Shown here: positions 25,689-35,984 of the stretch, in pieces | Numbering within the stretch: position 1 is the stretch's first letter | Layout: the number at the start of each line of letters is the position of its first letter | NCBI GenBank assembly: GCA_025642075.2 | Contig: JAODUO010000183.1 | Span: 238,501 to 302,500 of the forward strand | Source: Ridgeia piscesae | Taxonomy: Eukaryota; Annelida; Polychaeta; Sabellida; Siboglinidae | Length of the DNA: 64,000 bases | Direction: 5' to 3' | The notes under the pieces: generated by a model | The model's database searches: none | Seen by the model: only the letters and a program-made list of their open reading frames with translations | Told to the model about the DNA's origin: nothing | Program-made: the position numbers and the translations under genes

Positions 25689-26755
25689 ATAATAATAATA
25701 ACAATAACAATAACAATAACAGTGGCAGTGGCAGTGGCAGTGGCAGTGGCAGTGGCAGTGGCAGTGGCAGTGGCAGTGGCAGTGGCAGTGGCAGTGGCAG
25801 TGGCAGTGGCAGTGGCAGTGGCAGTGGCAGTGGCAGTGGCAGTGGCAGTGGCAGTGGCAGTGGCAGTGGCGTGGCGGTGGCGTGGCAGTGGCGTGGCGTG
25901 GCAGTGGCGTGGCAGTGGCAGGTGGCAGTGGCATGGCAGTGGCAGTGGCAGTGGCAGTCGTGGCAGTGGCAGTGGCAGTGGCAGTGGCAGTGGCAGTGGC
26001 AGTGGCAGTGGCAGTGGCAGTGGCGTGCAGTGGCAGTGGCAGTGGCAGTGGCAGTGGCAGTGGCAGTGGCGGTGGCAGTGGCAGTGGCAGTGGCAGTGGC
26101 AGTGGCAGGGGGCAGTGGCAGTGGCAGTGGCAGTGGCAGTGGCAGTGGCAGTGGCAGTGGCAGTGGCAGTGGCAGTGGCGTGGCAGTGGCTGGCAGTGGC
26201 AGTGGTGGCAGTGGCGTGGCGTGGCAGTGGCGTGGCAGTGGCGTGGCGTGGCAGTGGCGTGGCGTGGCGGTGGCGTGGCGTGGCGTGGCGTGGCGTGGCG
26301 TGGCAGTGGCAGTGGCAGTGGCAGTGGCAGTGGCAGTGGCAGTGGCAGTGGCAGTGGCAGTGGCAGTGGCAGTGGCAGTGGCAGTGGCAGTGGCAGTGGC
26401 AGTGGCAGTGGCAGTGGCAGTGGCAGTGGCAGTGTGGCAGTGGCGTGGCAGTGGCAGTGGCAGTGGCAGTGGCAGTGGCAGTGGCAGTGGCAGTGGCAGT
26501 GGCAGTGGCAGTGGCAGTGGCAGTGGCAGTGGCAGTGGCAGTGGCAGTGGCAGTGGCAGTGGCAGTGGCAGTGGCAGTGGCAGTGGCAGTGGCAGTGGCA
26601 GTGGCAATGGCAATGGCAATGGCAATGGCAATGGCAATGGCAATAGCAATAGCAATAGCAATAGCAATAGCAATAGCAATAGCAATAGCAATAGCAATAG
26701 CAATAGCAATAGCAATAGCAATAGCAATAGCAATAGCAATAACAGCAATAACAGC

Positions 26756-26797
<42 letters not shown>

Positions 26798-26815
26798 AAT
26801 AATAATAATAATCAT
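25689..26815. repeat. graded hexanucleotide array (AAT/AAC to GGCAGT and back)
   Basis: From left to right: (AAT), (AACAAT)n, then ~870 bp of (GGCAGT)n with GGCGT-type variants, (GGCAAT)n at ~26604, (AGCAAT)n at ~26643, (AACAGC), (AAC)n and (AAT)n at ~26795-26811. Neighbouring blocks differ by single A/G changes. The right edge abuts the 3' end of a minus-strand LINE. The long frames here are artefacts of the 6-bp period. Confidence 0.95.
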
Positions 26816-27330
26816 ATATTTTATTTAGTATAGCGCCATATCCAATTTCAAATTGTTCGTGGCGCTTTACATACATTAAAATCCCAGAATACAAATACAC
26901 ACCAGAAAAAAAAAACTTGAATATACTGGTGACATATATAAACAATTATAGAAAAAATAAAATATATCAATATAAATATAATAAAACAAATTATTTAAGC
27001 TGAGTAAGTGTATATATGTATAATAAATAGGTTAAATTAAATATCGATAAAAGTACACATTAAACTAGGCCGCCAGAACTGTCAGAAGAAATATGTCTTT
27101 AGACGTACCTTGAAGGTGGCTAAACAGGCAGACGTCTTAATGTTATTAGGTAGAGCGTTCCATAAGGTCGCTTCTGCGACCACAAATGAGTTGTCTCCAG
27201 CTTTCACGTGTGTCCGCACAACTGTTAATAAGATATTGTTCGCAGAACGCAATGCTCTCGCAGGTTTGTACGGACACACAAGGTCTGATAGGTATTTTGG
27301 GGCATCGTAGGTTCAATGCATTAATTATAA
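26816..27330 (-). mobile_element. LINE 3' end (CR1/L2-like), severely 5'-truncated
   Basis: 27279-27082 (-) encodes the characteristic pol C-terminus of CR1/L2-type LINEs: VCPYKPARALRSANN, then GDNSFVVAEATLWNALPNNI and LATFKVRLKTYFF before the stop. The 3' untranslated part ends with AAAGCGCCACGAACAATTTG, TATGGCGCTATACTAAATAA and an ATT microsatellite tail, which merges into the array at 25689-26815. Everything upstream of the last ~75 codons is missing. Confidence 0.8.
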
Positions 27331-27766
27331 AAATGTATGTGTTAATAAATTTAAATAACACATCCCTGGTAACACCATGCACACAAACCATCACGGTGGA
27401 GCCCAATGGCAAGTTGAGGGGTTATTCCAGCTTTGAAAAGCAGGATGGTCCAATTCAAGTGGCTCGTGTACACACTGGCCCGCTCGCGGCCCACGAGTTG
27501 GCGTAGTTCGGTACGTGGCTGACTTCGTATAACGACTTTTATGCCTCAATTCATATTTGAGCATATTTCGTATTTGAGCAGACTTTTATTTGAGTATTTA
27601 TATACAATACAATTACAGCAAACATCGTCAGATTTCATCGATGTTGCAATGTAGAAGTATGGCCCTAACATCGTTTAATTGTGGACAAGTGCGGCTGGAC
27701 GTTCCAGTTTCTGTAATTCATCAATCATGACATCTCTCTGTATTGTATCATATGCTGAACTGTAAT
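27331..27766. other. intergenic, nothing recognised
   Basis: No supported feature. Confidence 0.5.
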
Positions 27767-30625
27767 AGTTTGTATTCAATTCAATTCAATTCAATTCAAT
27801 TCAATATGATTTATTCAAACAACATTCAGAAGACATTATAATTTAAGACAATACAAACATGCTATACACATAATGTTATTTGACGGGAATACACAAGAAG
27901 TTAAAAATTGTAGTAGTATGTATCCCCGAACAATATTTTTGGTCATAGCCATAATATAAGAAATAATTATTATAATGTAAATATTGCACACATCCTAAAT
28001 ACATGACTAGGAAAGTAAACAGAACAACATAAATAGAATTAGTGATACAACCTCTAGTTCATTAGTCACATTACTATCACTTATTCAAAATATATGGATG
28101 CATACAAGGAATTATACTTAGAATTCAGATACATTAGTCATCTGAATCAGTTTCAATTAAAGTTGCAATTATATATATTCATTTATGAGTATTGACTTGT
28201 ACCTCTGTCTAAAAGATCTTGTTGTTTTTATGTCAGTTAGTTCAACATGCAAGGAATTCCAAAGACTTATGCCATACATAGGAAGAGACATGGCTCTAAC
28301 ATTCAAGGTGACACAGCGCCTTACTAATTGATTTTTGAGACGTGTTATTACAGAGATATCTTTTTTAACAAAATGCTGTTGTATATTAGTTGGTAACATG
28401 CAGTAGTATGCTTTATACATAAACATAGCTGTTTTGAATTTCACTAGATCTGGACATTTTAATGTGTGCGACCTGTAGAAAAGAGGAGTTGTGTAGTCAA
28501 GACGACCTGCCCCAAACAGAAATCTAATTGCTCTCTTTTGAAGTACAACAAGGCAATTGACATTAGAAGGATATGTGTTTTCCCACATTTCAGAACAATA
28601 ACTAATGTGTGGTAAGAATAATGAGCTGTACAGGATATGCATAGACTGTGAGTCTATTACATGGCTACACTTATATAATATAGCTGTACTCTTAGAGAGC
28701 TTTGATTTAACATTTGCTATATGATCTTTCCAATTCAATTTTTCATCAATTAATATTCCAAGAAATTTAGCCACACGCACTGTGCTAATACTTATACCAT
28801 TGATAGTTATGTCAAACTGTGCATTCAAATTACCAAATAACATGTAGCTTGTTTTCGAAACATTTAAAGAAAGCTTATTTACAGCAAACCATATACACAA
28901 TTTGTCAAGAACTGTCGATACTGTTGTAACAAGTTGGTTGATGTTTTTGTCTGCACAAAATAAATTTGTGTCGTCAGCAAACAGTATATATTTCACAAGC
29001 CTAGATATGTTACATAAATCATTATTATACAGTATATACAGTTTCGGCCCTAAAATTTAGCCCTGTGGGACACCACATGATATATGTAAGAGGTCTGAGT
29101 GGAATTCATTGTAGCAAACAAATTGGGACCTGTTTGATAAGTAACTGCTTATCCAATTGTGTGCCACACCTCTGATACCATAGAAATACATTTTTTACAG
29201 AGCAACTCATGATCTACTGTGTCAAAAGCTTTTTTCAAGTCAATGAATACACCAATAGAATACATTTTGTTATTTAGAGATGAAGTTATTTCATTTATTA
29301 ACTCGGTTAAAGCATAGGTTGTAGACATATTTTCACGGAATCCATACTGACTAGGGTTAATAATGTTATTTTTATCAATAAATGCACTTAGCCTACTGTT
29401 TAAAAGTGTTTCTAGTATTTGAAAAATTGTGGAAGTAGTGAAATTGGTCTGTAGTTAGAACAACCTTCTTTGATTCCCGACTTGAACACCAGGATTACTT
29501 TAGCAATTTTTAATTTATCTGGGAATACCCCAGTTTTGAAAGATGTATTAAAAATATGGGTGAGTGGCTTAATGATTGATGTGATTATATGTTTAACAAT
29601 ATTCATACTCAACCCTTCTGCATCAGTTGAGCTTTTGTTTTTGCAGCTTTCCACTACCCTAATAACTTCATTTTCATCAACTGGTGACAAGAACATACTG
29701 TTATCATTTCGATTTTTTAGATAATCGAATACAGATGCACCAACAGGAGGGTTAATTTGTTTGCCTAGGTCTGGACCAACACTGGTAAAGAACTTGTTAA
29801 ACATGTTGGCGATATTTTCTTTACTTTTGATGACTTTGTCATCTTTATGGAATAGTTCAGGATATGTATGTTCCTTCTGCATTTTACCCATTATTGTTCG
29901 GAGTATTTTCCATCGTTTTATTGATGCAGTCATTGTTAAGAATTGTTTCAATGTTTTCACAAAAAGTTGGCAATGTTTGTCCCGGTGCTCTGTATATACA
30001 GCTTATCAATATATTGTTTTTTTAGGTTAATTTCTATTGTAACACACTCAAGGATACCATCGATTGCAACTGTTTTATGTTTTACCAATTTGCTTTCGTA
30101 AGTGTTTTTATATACAATGCAACACCCCCACCTCTCTTGTTTGTTCGGAAAGCATTAAACATATTGTAACCTGGTATACTGTTATCTGGGACACTACTCG
30201 TTTGGTCCATCCACGTTTCAGTTATTGCAATAACATCAAATGAACATTTCAGGCCATGTATACAATCTGTTATTTTGTCAAGGTTTTTGTTAAGACTTCG
30301 AGCATTAAAGTGTATAATAGATATACCCATTCCTTTAGTTAGTGGGATATTTGAATTTAATTGTTGTTCGGTGTAATATTTGCAAGACATTAAAATATCA
30401 TTATACAAATTATTATCTGGATCTATGTCTTTTTCATAGTCACATACACCATAGTCTTTGTAATTAAATGAACTAAAGTTAAACACGGTACAAGGCATAT
30501 TAGGCTCATAGCTATAATTGTATGGGTTAGTTTGATAATTTAAAGCTATAAAATCCTTATCATTTATATTTGTAAATGGAAACGATTCGGCATCATATTT
30601 GTTTTGTATTGAATGACTTGTTTCG
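27767..30625 (-). mobile_element. LINE D: non-LTR retrotransposon with endonuclease core deleted
   Basis: Read from 30625 downward. Leader-region codons, then the start of an APE-type endonuclease (ISIIHFNARSLNKNLDKITD, FDVIAITETWMD, NKRGGGVALYIK) to ~30082. A short further endonuclease stretch to ~29990 (IDGILECVTIEIN) follows. The catalytic remainder is deleted at ~29945. Next come the linker and RT start in 29960-29412 (KNKSSTDAEGLSMNIVKHI, GCSNYRPISLLP), RT motif A (VFIDLKKAFDTVDHELL) near 29225-29265, motif B (SCGVPQG) near 29080, and motif C (YILFADDTNLF) at the start of the intact frame 28996-28169. A 3' untranslated region follows, with a tail of (TTGAA)n at ~27770-27805. Several frameshifts, non-functional. 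CR1/L2-like by motif style. Confidence 0.85.
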
Positions 30626-31267
30626 GTATTGTATTAACTGCTGAACTGAATCAGTTAGATTAAATGAATTAATACAAACTAACCAGTTGCAATGACAATC
30701 AACATTTCCATGTGGTTGGCTAAGTCTTAATATGATCCAAGAGTGGAATATTCATACATTGTTCGATACCATCACGTTTGTTCTGGCATGACAGGGTCAT
30801 AGTCCAGCAGCCATCTTAACCTGTTTTTCTGATATCAGTTTTTTCTTTTGTGATTATTCATCTCTGGCATGTATATAATGATATCCAGGTGGTTGTGGGG
30901 TTCTCACCTTTGGGCAATTTGGAAATAAAATGGCCGCTAAAATCAATTTATTATCATCTCTTTGCACAGAGAGAAGATACACACATGATTAAAATGTGGT
31001 TTTATATGCCTCCACATATAAGTAATTCGATTCCACCATAGTTGATTAGAAATAATGCAAAGAAAACAAAATGGCGACCAAAATGGCTGACTATTATGCA
31101 AATTGTCATATATGTTCAATTTGATAACGTGTATAAACGACTAAAATGTGTTTACGTGTTGTTGACATACGAAAAGTCACATGTGGATTATGATATCGCA
31201 TTGTTGATTGATTTCGGTGCTACTAAATATTTGTCTATAAGAATTTATTTTGTTGTTAAAATCACTC
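30626..31267. other. intergenic, nothing recognised
   Basis: AT-rich, with only short open frames lacking any recognisable motif. Confidence 0.5.
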
Positions 31268-31646
31268 GATAAACCCAACTCAACATGGGTTTCTAAAGCG
31301 AGGTCATGCTAAACAAGTATGTTGTTATGTTTTGTGGGAGCTGTAACAAAGTGGGTAGATGAGGGATCACCAGTAGAAATAATATACTTAGATTTAAAAA
31401 AGCCTTTGACAAAATGCCACATCAAATATTACTACTTACACTAAAGGTCCATGGCATAGAAAATGGAATGATTAACTGAATAGAAAAATGGCTTATTGGC
31501 ATAAAACACGTAGTAGTAGTTGATGGGGAGGTTTCAAACTGGAAATCGGTTTTGAGTGGAGTACCACAGGTATCTCTATTGGGACATATTTTATTCTTAA
31601 TATATATTAATGCTTTGGATGATGATATAACAAGCAAGGTGTTGAA
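31268..31646 (+). pseudogene. LINE A internal RT fragment
   Basis: Matches LINE A from the NPTQHGFLKAR region through motif A (KKAFDKMPHQ) and motif B (GVPQVSLLGHILF, altered) to the SKVLK residues before FADDT. Both ends are abrupt. The right end abuts a minus-strand LINE segment of the same type. Stops and frameshifts throughout. Confidence 0.8.
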
Positions 31647-31865
31647 GTCCCCTTCTTCCTAATCTATCTTTCCTAAACATTACATATCCTGTCATTCCTA
31701 ATTCGGCATCTAAAATATCGGGGGTGGCCCAATATTAAGTTATACCGATTATGTGAGGGTCGGTATCTTCTACCAAAATGTTTAGTTCATTTATTTTGTT
31801 TACTATGCTCCTTGCATCTAAGCAAACACATTTATAACCAAATTCCGTAAGGCTTTACAGGCTGT
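31647..31865 (-). pseudogene. LINE endonuclease N-terminal fragment
   Basis: Minus-strand codons, in more than one frame, read KCVCLDARSIVNKINELNIL, DPHIIGITEYWATPDILDAE and YVMFRKDRLGRRG, the start of an APE-type endonuclease of LINE A-like elements. It lies directly after ORF1 in the same orientation and is cut at the junction with the plus-strand RT fragment. Confidence 0.75.
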
Positions 31866-31940
31866 ACTTTGCTGATTTCTTTTTGCTGTCTTTATCTATG
31901 TCTATAGTATTTGACTTCTCTGTGTATCCCCCCTGCGAAA

Positions 31941-32937
31941 CTAGTTTAAATAGCTGCAACCTGTTCCACTGCCCACAGATCGAAGCAGGTTCTCGGAGAA
32001 CACTGTTGCGCCCTTTCCACTTAGATTGAGGCCATCTCTCATATACATGTCTTCTTTCCCAACAAAGTATCCCCACAAATCTATAAATCCAACTCCTTCT
32101 TCTTCACACATCTGCTCTACTAGTGAGTTAATTGCCATCCTCTTGCAGTTTATGTATGTTGCTCCCCTTCCCCTCATCAATGGCAAGATTAATGAGAGAA
32201 TAGTCTGTTAACTCTTGTCTTCTTCAGTGTCTCTACCAACTCTCTGAATCTCTTTACTATCCTGGTTGTTCCCTGTCTGCAATGTTCGCCCCTACATGTA
32301 CTAATATAGATCCTCCCTGGGCATGCCCCAGTACGTTCTCTACCCGTTCAGTCACATGCTCTATCCTAGCCCCCGGAAGACAAACAACAACGTGTTCTCC
32401 TTTGCTTAGTGTCCTGTCTGTCTTTCGCAAAATGAAGTCTCCCATAAATACCCCTTTCTGTTCTCAATGCCCCCTCAACCAGTGCTTCAGAGTAACTCCT
32501 CCGTTTTGCATCTCCCTGGTTGCTAACTTTCCCCCTGCCGCTCTCTGTGTTGTTCCTTTCTTTCCTGCCTCTTTCCTGCTTGCCATCATCCTTGTTATTG
32601 ACTTCCTTTTGGTCACATCACCTCTCACTTCCTTTCTTCCCTTCATCTTTCCTCCTGTCGCATCTACTTTTCTGTTGTTCTTTCTCCATTTGTTTTCCTT
32701 GCAATCACCCTCCCTCCCCTCCCCATCACCTTCACAATATCCGTTAGCCTAGACAACTCTGCTCTCAGACAGTCCACTTTCCAAAACCCTAAACATTGGA
32801 AAGTAAACCCTTCCTCCATTGTCTCCGACAAAGATTTTCCGCACCCCGATACGGCAAAATCCACCAAGCTGTGGCAGTGGTTACACAATAAGTGCCTCCT
32901 TGCCTTTATTTGCCGCTTGCAAGGTGCCATATTATGA
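31941..32937 (-). pseudogene. LINE ORF1: PHD-like zinc motif plus SGNH/esterase-like domain
   Basis: Starts MAPCKRQIKARRHLLCNHCH near 32937. It has a CxxC...C...C arrangement (LVDFAVSGCGKSLSETMEEG, FQCLGFWKVDCLRAEL), then a coiled-coil-like and basic Lys/Arg-rich linker (32646-32750). A domain typical of the SGNH-hydrolase ORF1p follows in broken frames: VGDFILRKTDRTLSKGEHVV, VVCLPGARIEHVTERVE, GGSILVHVGANIADRE, and finally EEEGVGFIDLWGYFVGKEDM and MRDGLNLSGKGATVFSENLL (D...H-box position reads GLNLS; the usual catalytic His is not seen), with a stop at 31941. Such ORF1 proteins bind the LINE RNA. At least two frameshifts. Tandem repeats lie upstream at 33110. Confidence 0.7.
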
Positions 32938-33109
32938 TTTATCAAAACCAACTTAGTTTACACCACTTAGTCTTTAGAAAGTTTATTGTGTACAGCAACT
33001 GCAGCACACGTTATGATAAAAACAACTTACTACCAATGCTACCATGAACAATAAGTTTAGTCTGTAATGGTACCGTTCCCTAGCGGAAACGTTGGACACT
33101 ACTTATATA

Positions 33110-33525
33110 ATCAAACTAGGGTTTCCTACTAAAACGCTTGCTTGTTTTTAATAACAGTGGCACCTAATCGAAAAATAATTTTATGTATGTAGCTGTTATG
33201 CTTATTACTTTATCTGTTATATATTATATAAATTAATCAGATATGCTAAATGTTGTTTACAATCTTGTTGAAAGCTAGATTACCCTATTTTACCCACTAT
33301 AAATAATAGTCTGCACAAACTAAGGTTTCCTACAAAAAAAACTGGTTTATTTTTAATAACAATGATACCTATTAAAACTATTTTTTTACATATGTAGTTG
33401 TTACTCTTGTTGCTTTATCTCTTATATACTATATCAAATAAACAGATTTGCTCAATCTTGTTTACAATTTGTTGAAGGCTAGATTACCCTAGTATCACCT
33501 ACTACACTAATCTGTTCAAACATAC
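33110..33525 (-). repeat. two ~205-bp tandem units upstream of LINE ORF1
   Basis: AACTA(G/A)GGTTTCCTAC occurs at 33113 and 33319. The following ~200 bp align through TTTTTAATAACA(G/A)TG, TTTATCT(G/C)TTATATA and GCTAGATTACCCTA. The position directly upstream of ORF1 suggests LINE 5' untranslated-region monomers, but this is inference. Confidence 0.6.
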
Positions 33526-33794
33526 TGTTAACTAACACATTTTAACCAAAACTACTACTCAATATATGTCTAGTACTACTTTATGAATAACCTTAACACA
33601 AGAATAATACTCATCAATCAATATTTCGAAATGTGGCAACTGCAATAGCCTGATATTGCACCATTTTGCCCATGCTAGGATGGACAGACCTGTAAACATT
33701 AAAGCGGCAGGTACTCAACCAGATCAAGATAAAGAGGACTGGTTCTCGGAAAGGTAAATATTTCATTAAATGAGAATCTTATTTAATTCACGTT
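33526..33794. other. short intergenic stretch
   Basis: Contains an ATG-led frame of ~24 codons (33680) ending at a GTAAAT donor-like site. No further support. Confidence 0.3.
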
Positions 33795-34055
33795 AGTACA
33801 GAAGGTCTTCGAAACATAATGATAATATTCTGGCCACAAACAATTCCAAACAAGCACTGTCCAGAACTTCCAGACAAGATGATATGAACTCTATACTCGC
33901 CCCAAGAAGATGCAGATGGATTGACCCTGTCTTAAGAAAGAAACATGACAGTATGTCCACAACAGCACTTTGATGGACACCTGTACTGAAAAGGAAAACG
34001 AGGACAACCCCAAAAATGTGAAGGAGGACAGTAGAAATGGAATAACTATATTTGA
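33795..34055 (+). pseudogene. LINE pol C-terminal remnant
   Basis: In shifting frames it reads RNIMIIFWPQTIPNKH, RTSRQDDM, RRCRWIDPVLRKKHDSM, then WTPVLKRKTRTTPKM and RRTVEME. This is a decayed form of the common LINE terminus with a WIGHVLR block, a WTPEGKRKRGRPK block and WRRTVE. A TGA replaces the codon before WTP. Old fragment, a lineage different from LINE A. Confidence 0.65.
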
Positions 34056-34372
34056 TTTGGGGTCAGGCTTCAAAGCAGGTTCCATACAATATAATGTGGA
34101 GGACCCTTGTTTCTACTGTAGGTGCCAGTGGGCAAGAAAAGGATTAAATATGTAAGTACATATATTATAGTACATATAAAAGTAAGAGCATTGGAGCAAA
34201 ACGGCCCATATATGGGATTTTCATATCTCCTTCGAATCAGAGGCGGAGTGATACATTTTCATAGACATCAACAATTACGTAAATGCCCTAATGCCATATT
34301 ATGCACCAAGTGGATATAAATTTTTAATTAGTTGCAATAGCAAAGCTAACGAGACACTTTGACAATCGTATA

Positions 34373-34437
<65 letters not shown>

Positions 34438-34793
34438 TGAAAATAGTTATGCATAACAACAACATGCGTAATGGAACACAGAATAATCCGCTGAGAAAGT
34501 TTGATTACGAATGCAAACAAAGGGATAGTAAAAATGCACGGCATCAGAAAATAAACAAGAATTCCGAGTTCTACGACCCTCTAACAGCAGCGATAAGGTG
34601 ACCTTCGTGACGTCAGCCTGTGTACGAAAATGTTCTTAATCACAGTTGCAAATGGTTTGCTGTTGCAGTTACGTTTGATGTGTTACATAGAAACAATTGC
34701 AAGCTTGTACGTGAATATAATTATGGTCCGAGAAATAAAACAAAATCAGTTTTAATACAAACGTGGATGCAGGGAATAAGCATAAAGTTCTAC
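34056..34793. other. intergenic with an (AT)n tract
   Basis: (AT)n at 34377-34434. No gene recognised. Confidence 0.6.
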
Positions 34794-35558
34794 CTACCCT
34801 GCGGCAGTGCCACTTGCTGCTGCTGCACTACCGGTCGCAACGACAGTCGTAGCGCCAACTGCCGATGCAGTAGCTCCGATGGCGACCGTGGCGACGACAC
34901 TAGTTACTGCAATTGCGATGACCGTCTTCGTCCTTTTGGTAAATCCAGTGCTGTTAGTCGGCGGCTCCGTCGTCGGTGCTGTTTCATTACAGTAAAAACC
35001 TGTATATTTGGGATCGCATTTGCACTGGATTAAACCGTTTTTTTCCGTAGGCATACTACAGTTTCCCTGGTTCTGACACACGTCGTCAGAGCAGTTGTAC
35101 ATCTCATTGCAGAACCAAGATTTATAGCCATCAGCGCAATGACATTTTGAACCATCCTTTGTACTGCCAAACTGCCCATCGTTTTGTAATACTTCGCAGG
35201 TCGCCCCATTTTTGCATAGATGTTCATCGCAACTGTAGTGAATCGGGCAGCGATAGCGAACTTTATAGTAGCTCACAAGAGCAAAAATGTCAACTGGTAG
35301 TACACCTTTTACGGTTGGTGTTTCACTGTAGATGCACAACTTCGTGTTCCAATTTGAAATGGCAGCCACGCATTTTATATTATCTAAGCAGAATTGCTTA
35401 CAATTATCCTTATCCAGCTTGCCACGCACATGCTTAGTTATACCAGATTTAAAAGTTGCGAAAGCGTAATTTGTTTCGACGTCATCATTGCATTTGTTAC
35501 CGAATGCCAGATGCACACAGATGTATATGGCAGTAGACGTTGCAAAAAATGCAACCAT
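34794..35558 (-). CDS. PAN/apple-like and two EGF-like domain membrane or secreted protein
   Basis: 254 codons from the first ATG (35558). An upstream GTG at 35588 is in frame but a weaker start. Residues 1-20 form a signal peptide (MVAFFATSTAIYICVHLAFG). Residues ~21-104 look PAN/apple-like, with NCKQFCLDNIKCVAAISNW and KLCIYSE cysteine spacing. EGF-like 1 spans Cys110-Cys150 and EGF-like 2 spans Cys156-Cys190, each with six cysteines and the C-x-C-x8-C end. A Thr/Pro linker with N-glycosylation sites follows, then a hydrophobic Ala/Val/Gly-rich segment from ~212. The role is probably extracellular adhesion or recognition. Oddities: the basic KRTK lies on the luminal side of the hydrophobic segment and no charged tail follows. 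The stop overlaps a good donor (CAGG|GTAGGT), so a further exon is possible. I know no named orthologue. Confidence 0.7.
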   Translation of the reverse strand: MVAFFATSTAIYICVHLAFGNKCNDDVETNYAFATFKSGITKHVRGKLDKDNCKQFCLDNIKCVAAISNWNTKLCIYSETPTVKGVLPVDIFALVSYYKVRYRCPIHYSCDEHLCKNGATCEVLQNDGQFGSTKDGSKCHCADGYKSWFCNEMYNCSDDVCQNQGNCSMPTEKNGLIQCKCDPKYTGFYCNETAPTTEPPTNSTGFTKRTKTVIAIAVTSVVATVAIGATASAVGATTVVATGSAAAASGTAAG

Positions 35559-35588
35559 TGCTATTATTCTACAGCGTTGTGACGTCAC

Positions 35589-35984
35589 GGACGCAATGTC
35601 TCACAATTTGGTCGCTTGGAGCAGCACCGTGTAATCCCTTCCGGCAAGTACAATCTCGCGGCCCATACAAGTAAACAAATAGGTAAAGCGCCTGAAATAA
35701 AATCTCACTTGCCAATAATTATTACATGCCTTTAAAACATGTATTTACATTGTTAACACAGATTAATTAATTGCAAAAATAAAATGTCTGTAATAAAAAT
35801 GAAATAAATGATGCTCTAAATGCACGTGATAATAATTATTAGCACTGCCGCACAATCGAAACAATATCGTATGTACCTCTCATTCTGCTAATAATTTTTT
35901 TCCACGTAGATTTTAACGATCTTATATGTGGCAGAAAAACAGCGTGTAATGTTTTTATGTAGGTCAGTTCGCTCAGGTTACCTT
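35589..35984. other. upstream region of the PAN/EGF gene
   Basis: No gene or clear promoter element apart from a TGACGTCA palindrome at ~35579-35586 on the border of the coding region. Confidence 0.4.

Noticed and set aside
25377..26945. 522-codon frame rich in CHCH/LPLP/ATAT
   Set aside because: Hexanucleotide microsatellite open in all frames.
31268..32951. Twin-priming 5' inversion of a LINE
   Set aside because: Segment order and the junction ends are the reverse of what twin priming produces.
33680..33752. Possible first exon MDRPVNIKAAGTQPDQ... with GTAAAT donor
   Set aside because: The sequence that could be its second exon is a decayed LINE C-terminus in shifting frames, so the model has no independent support.
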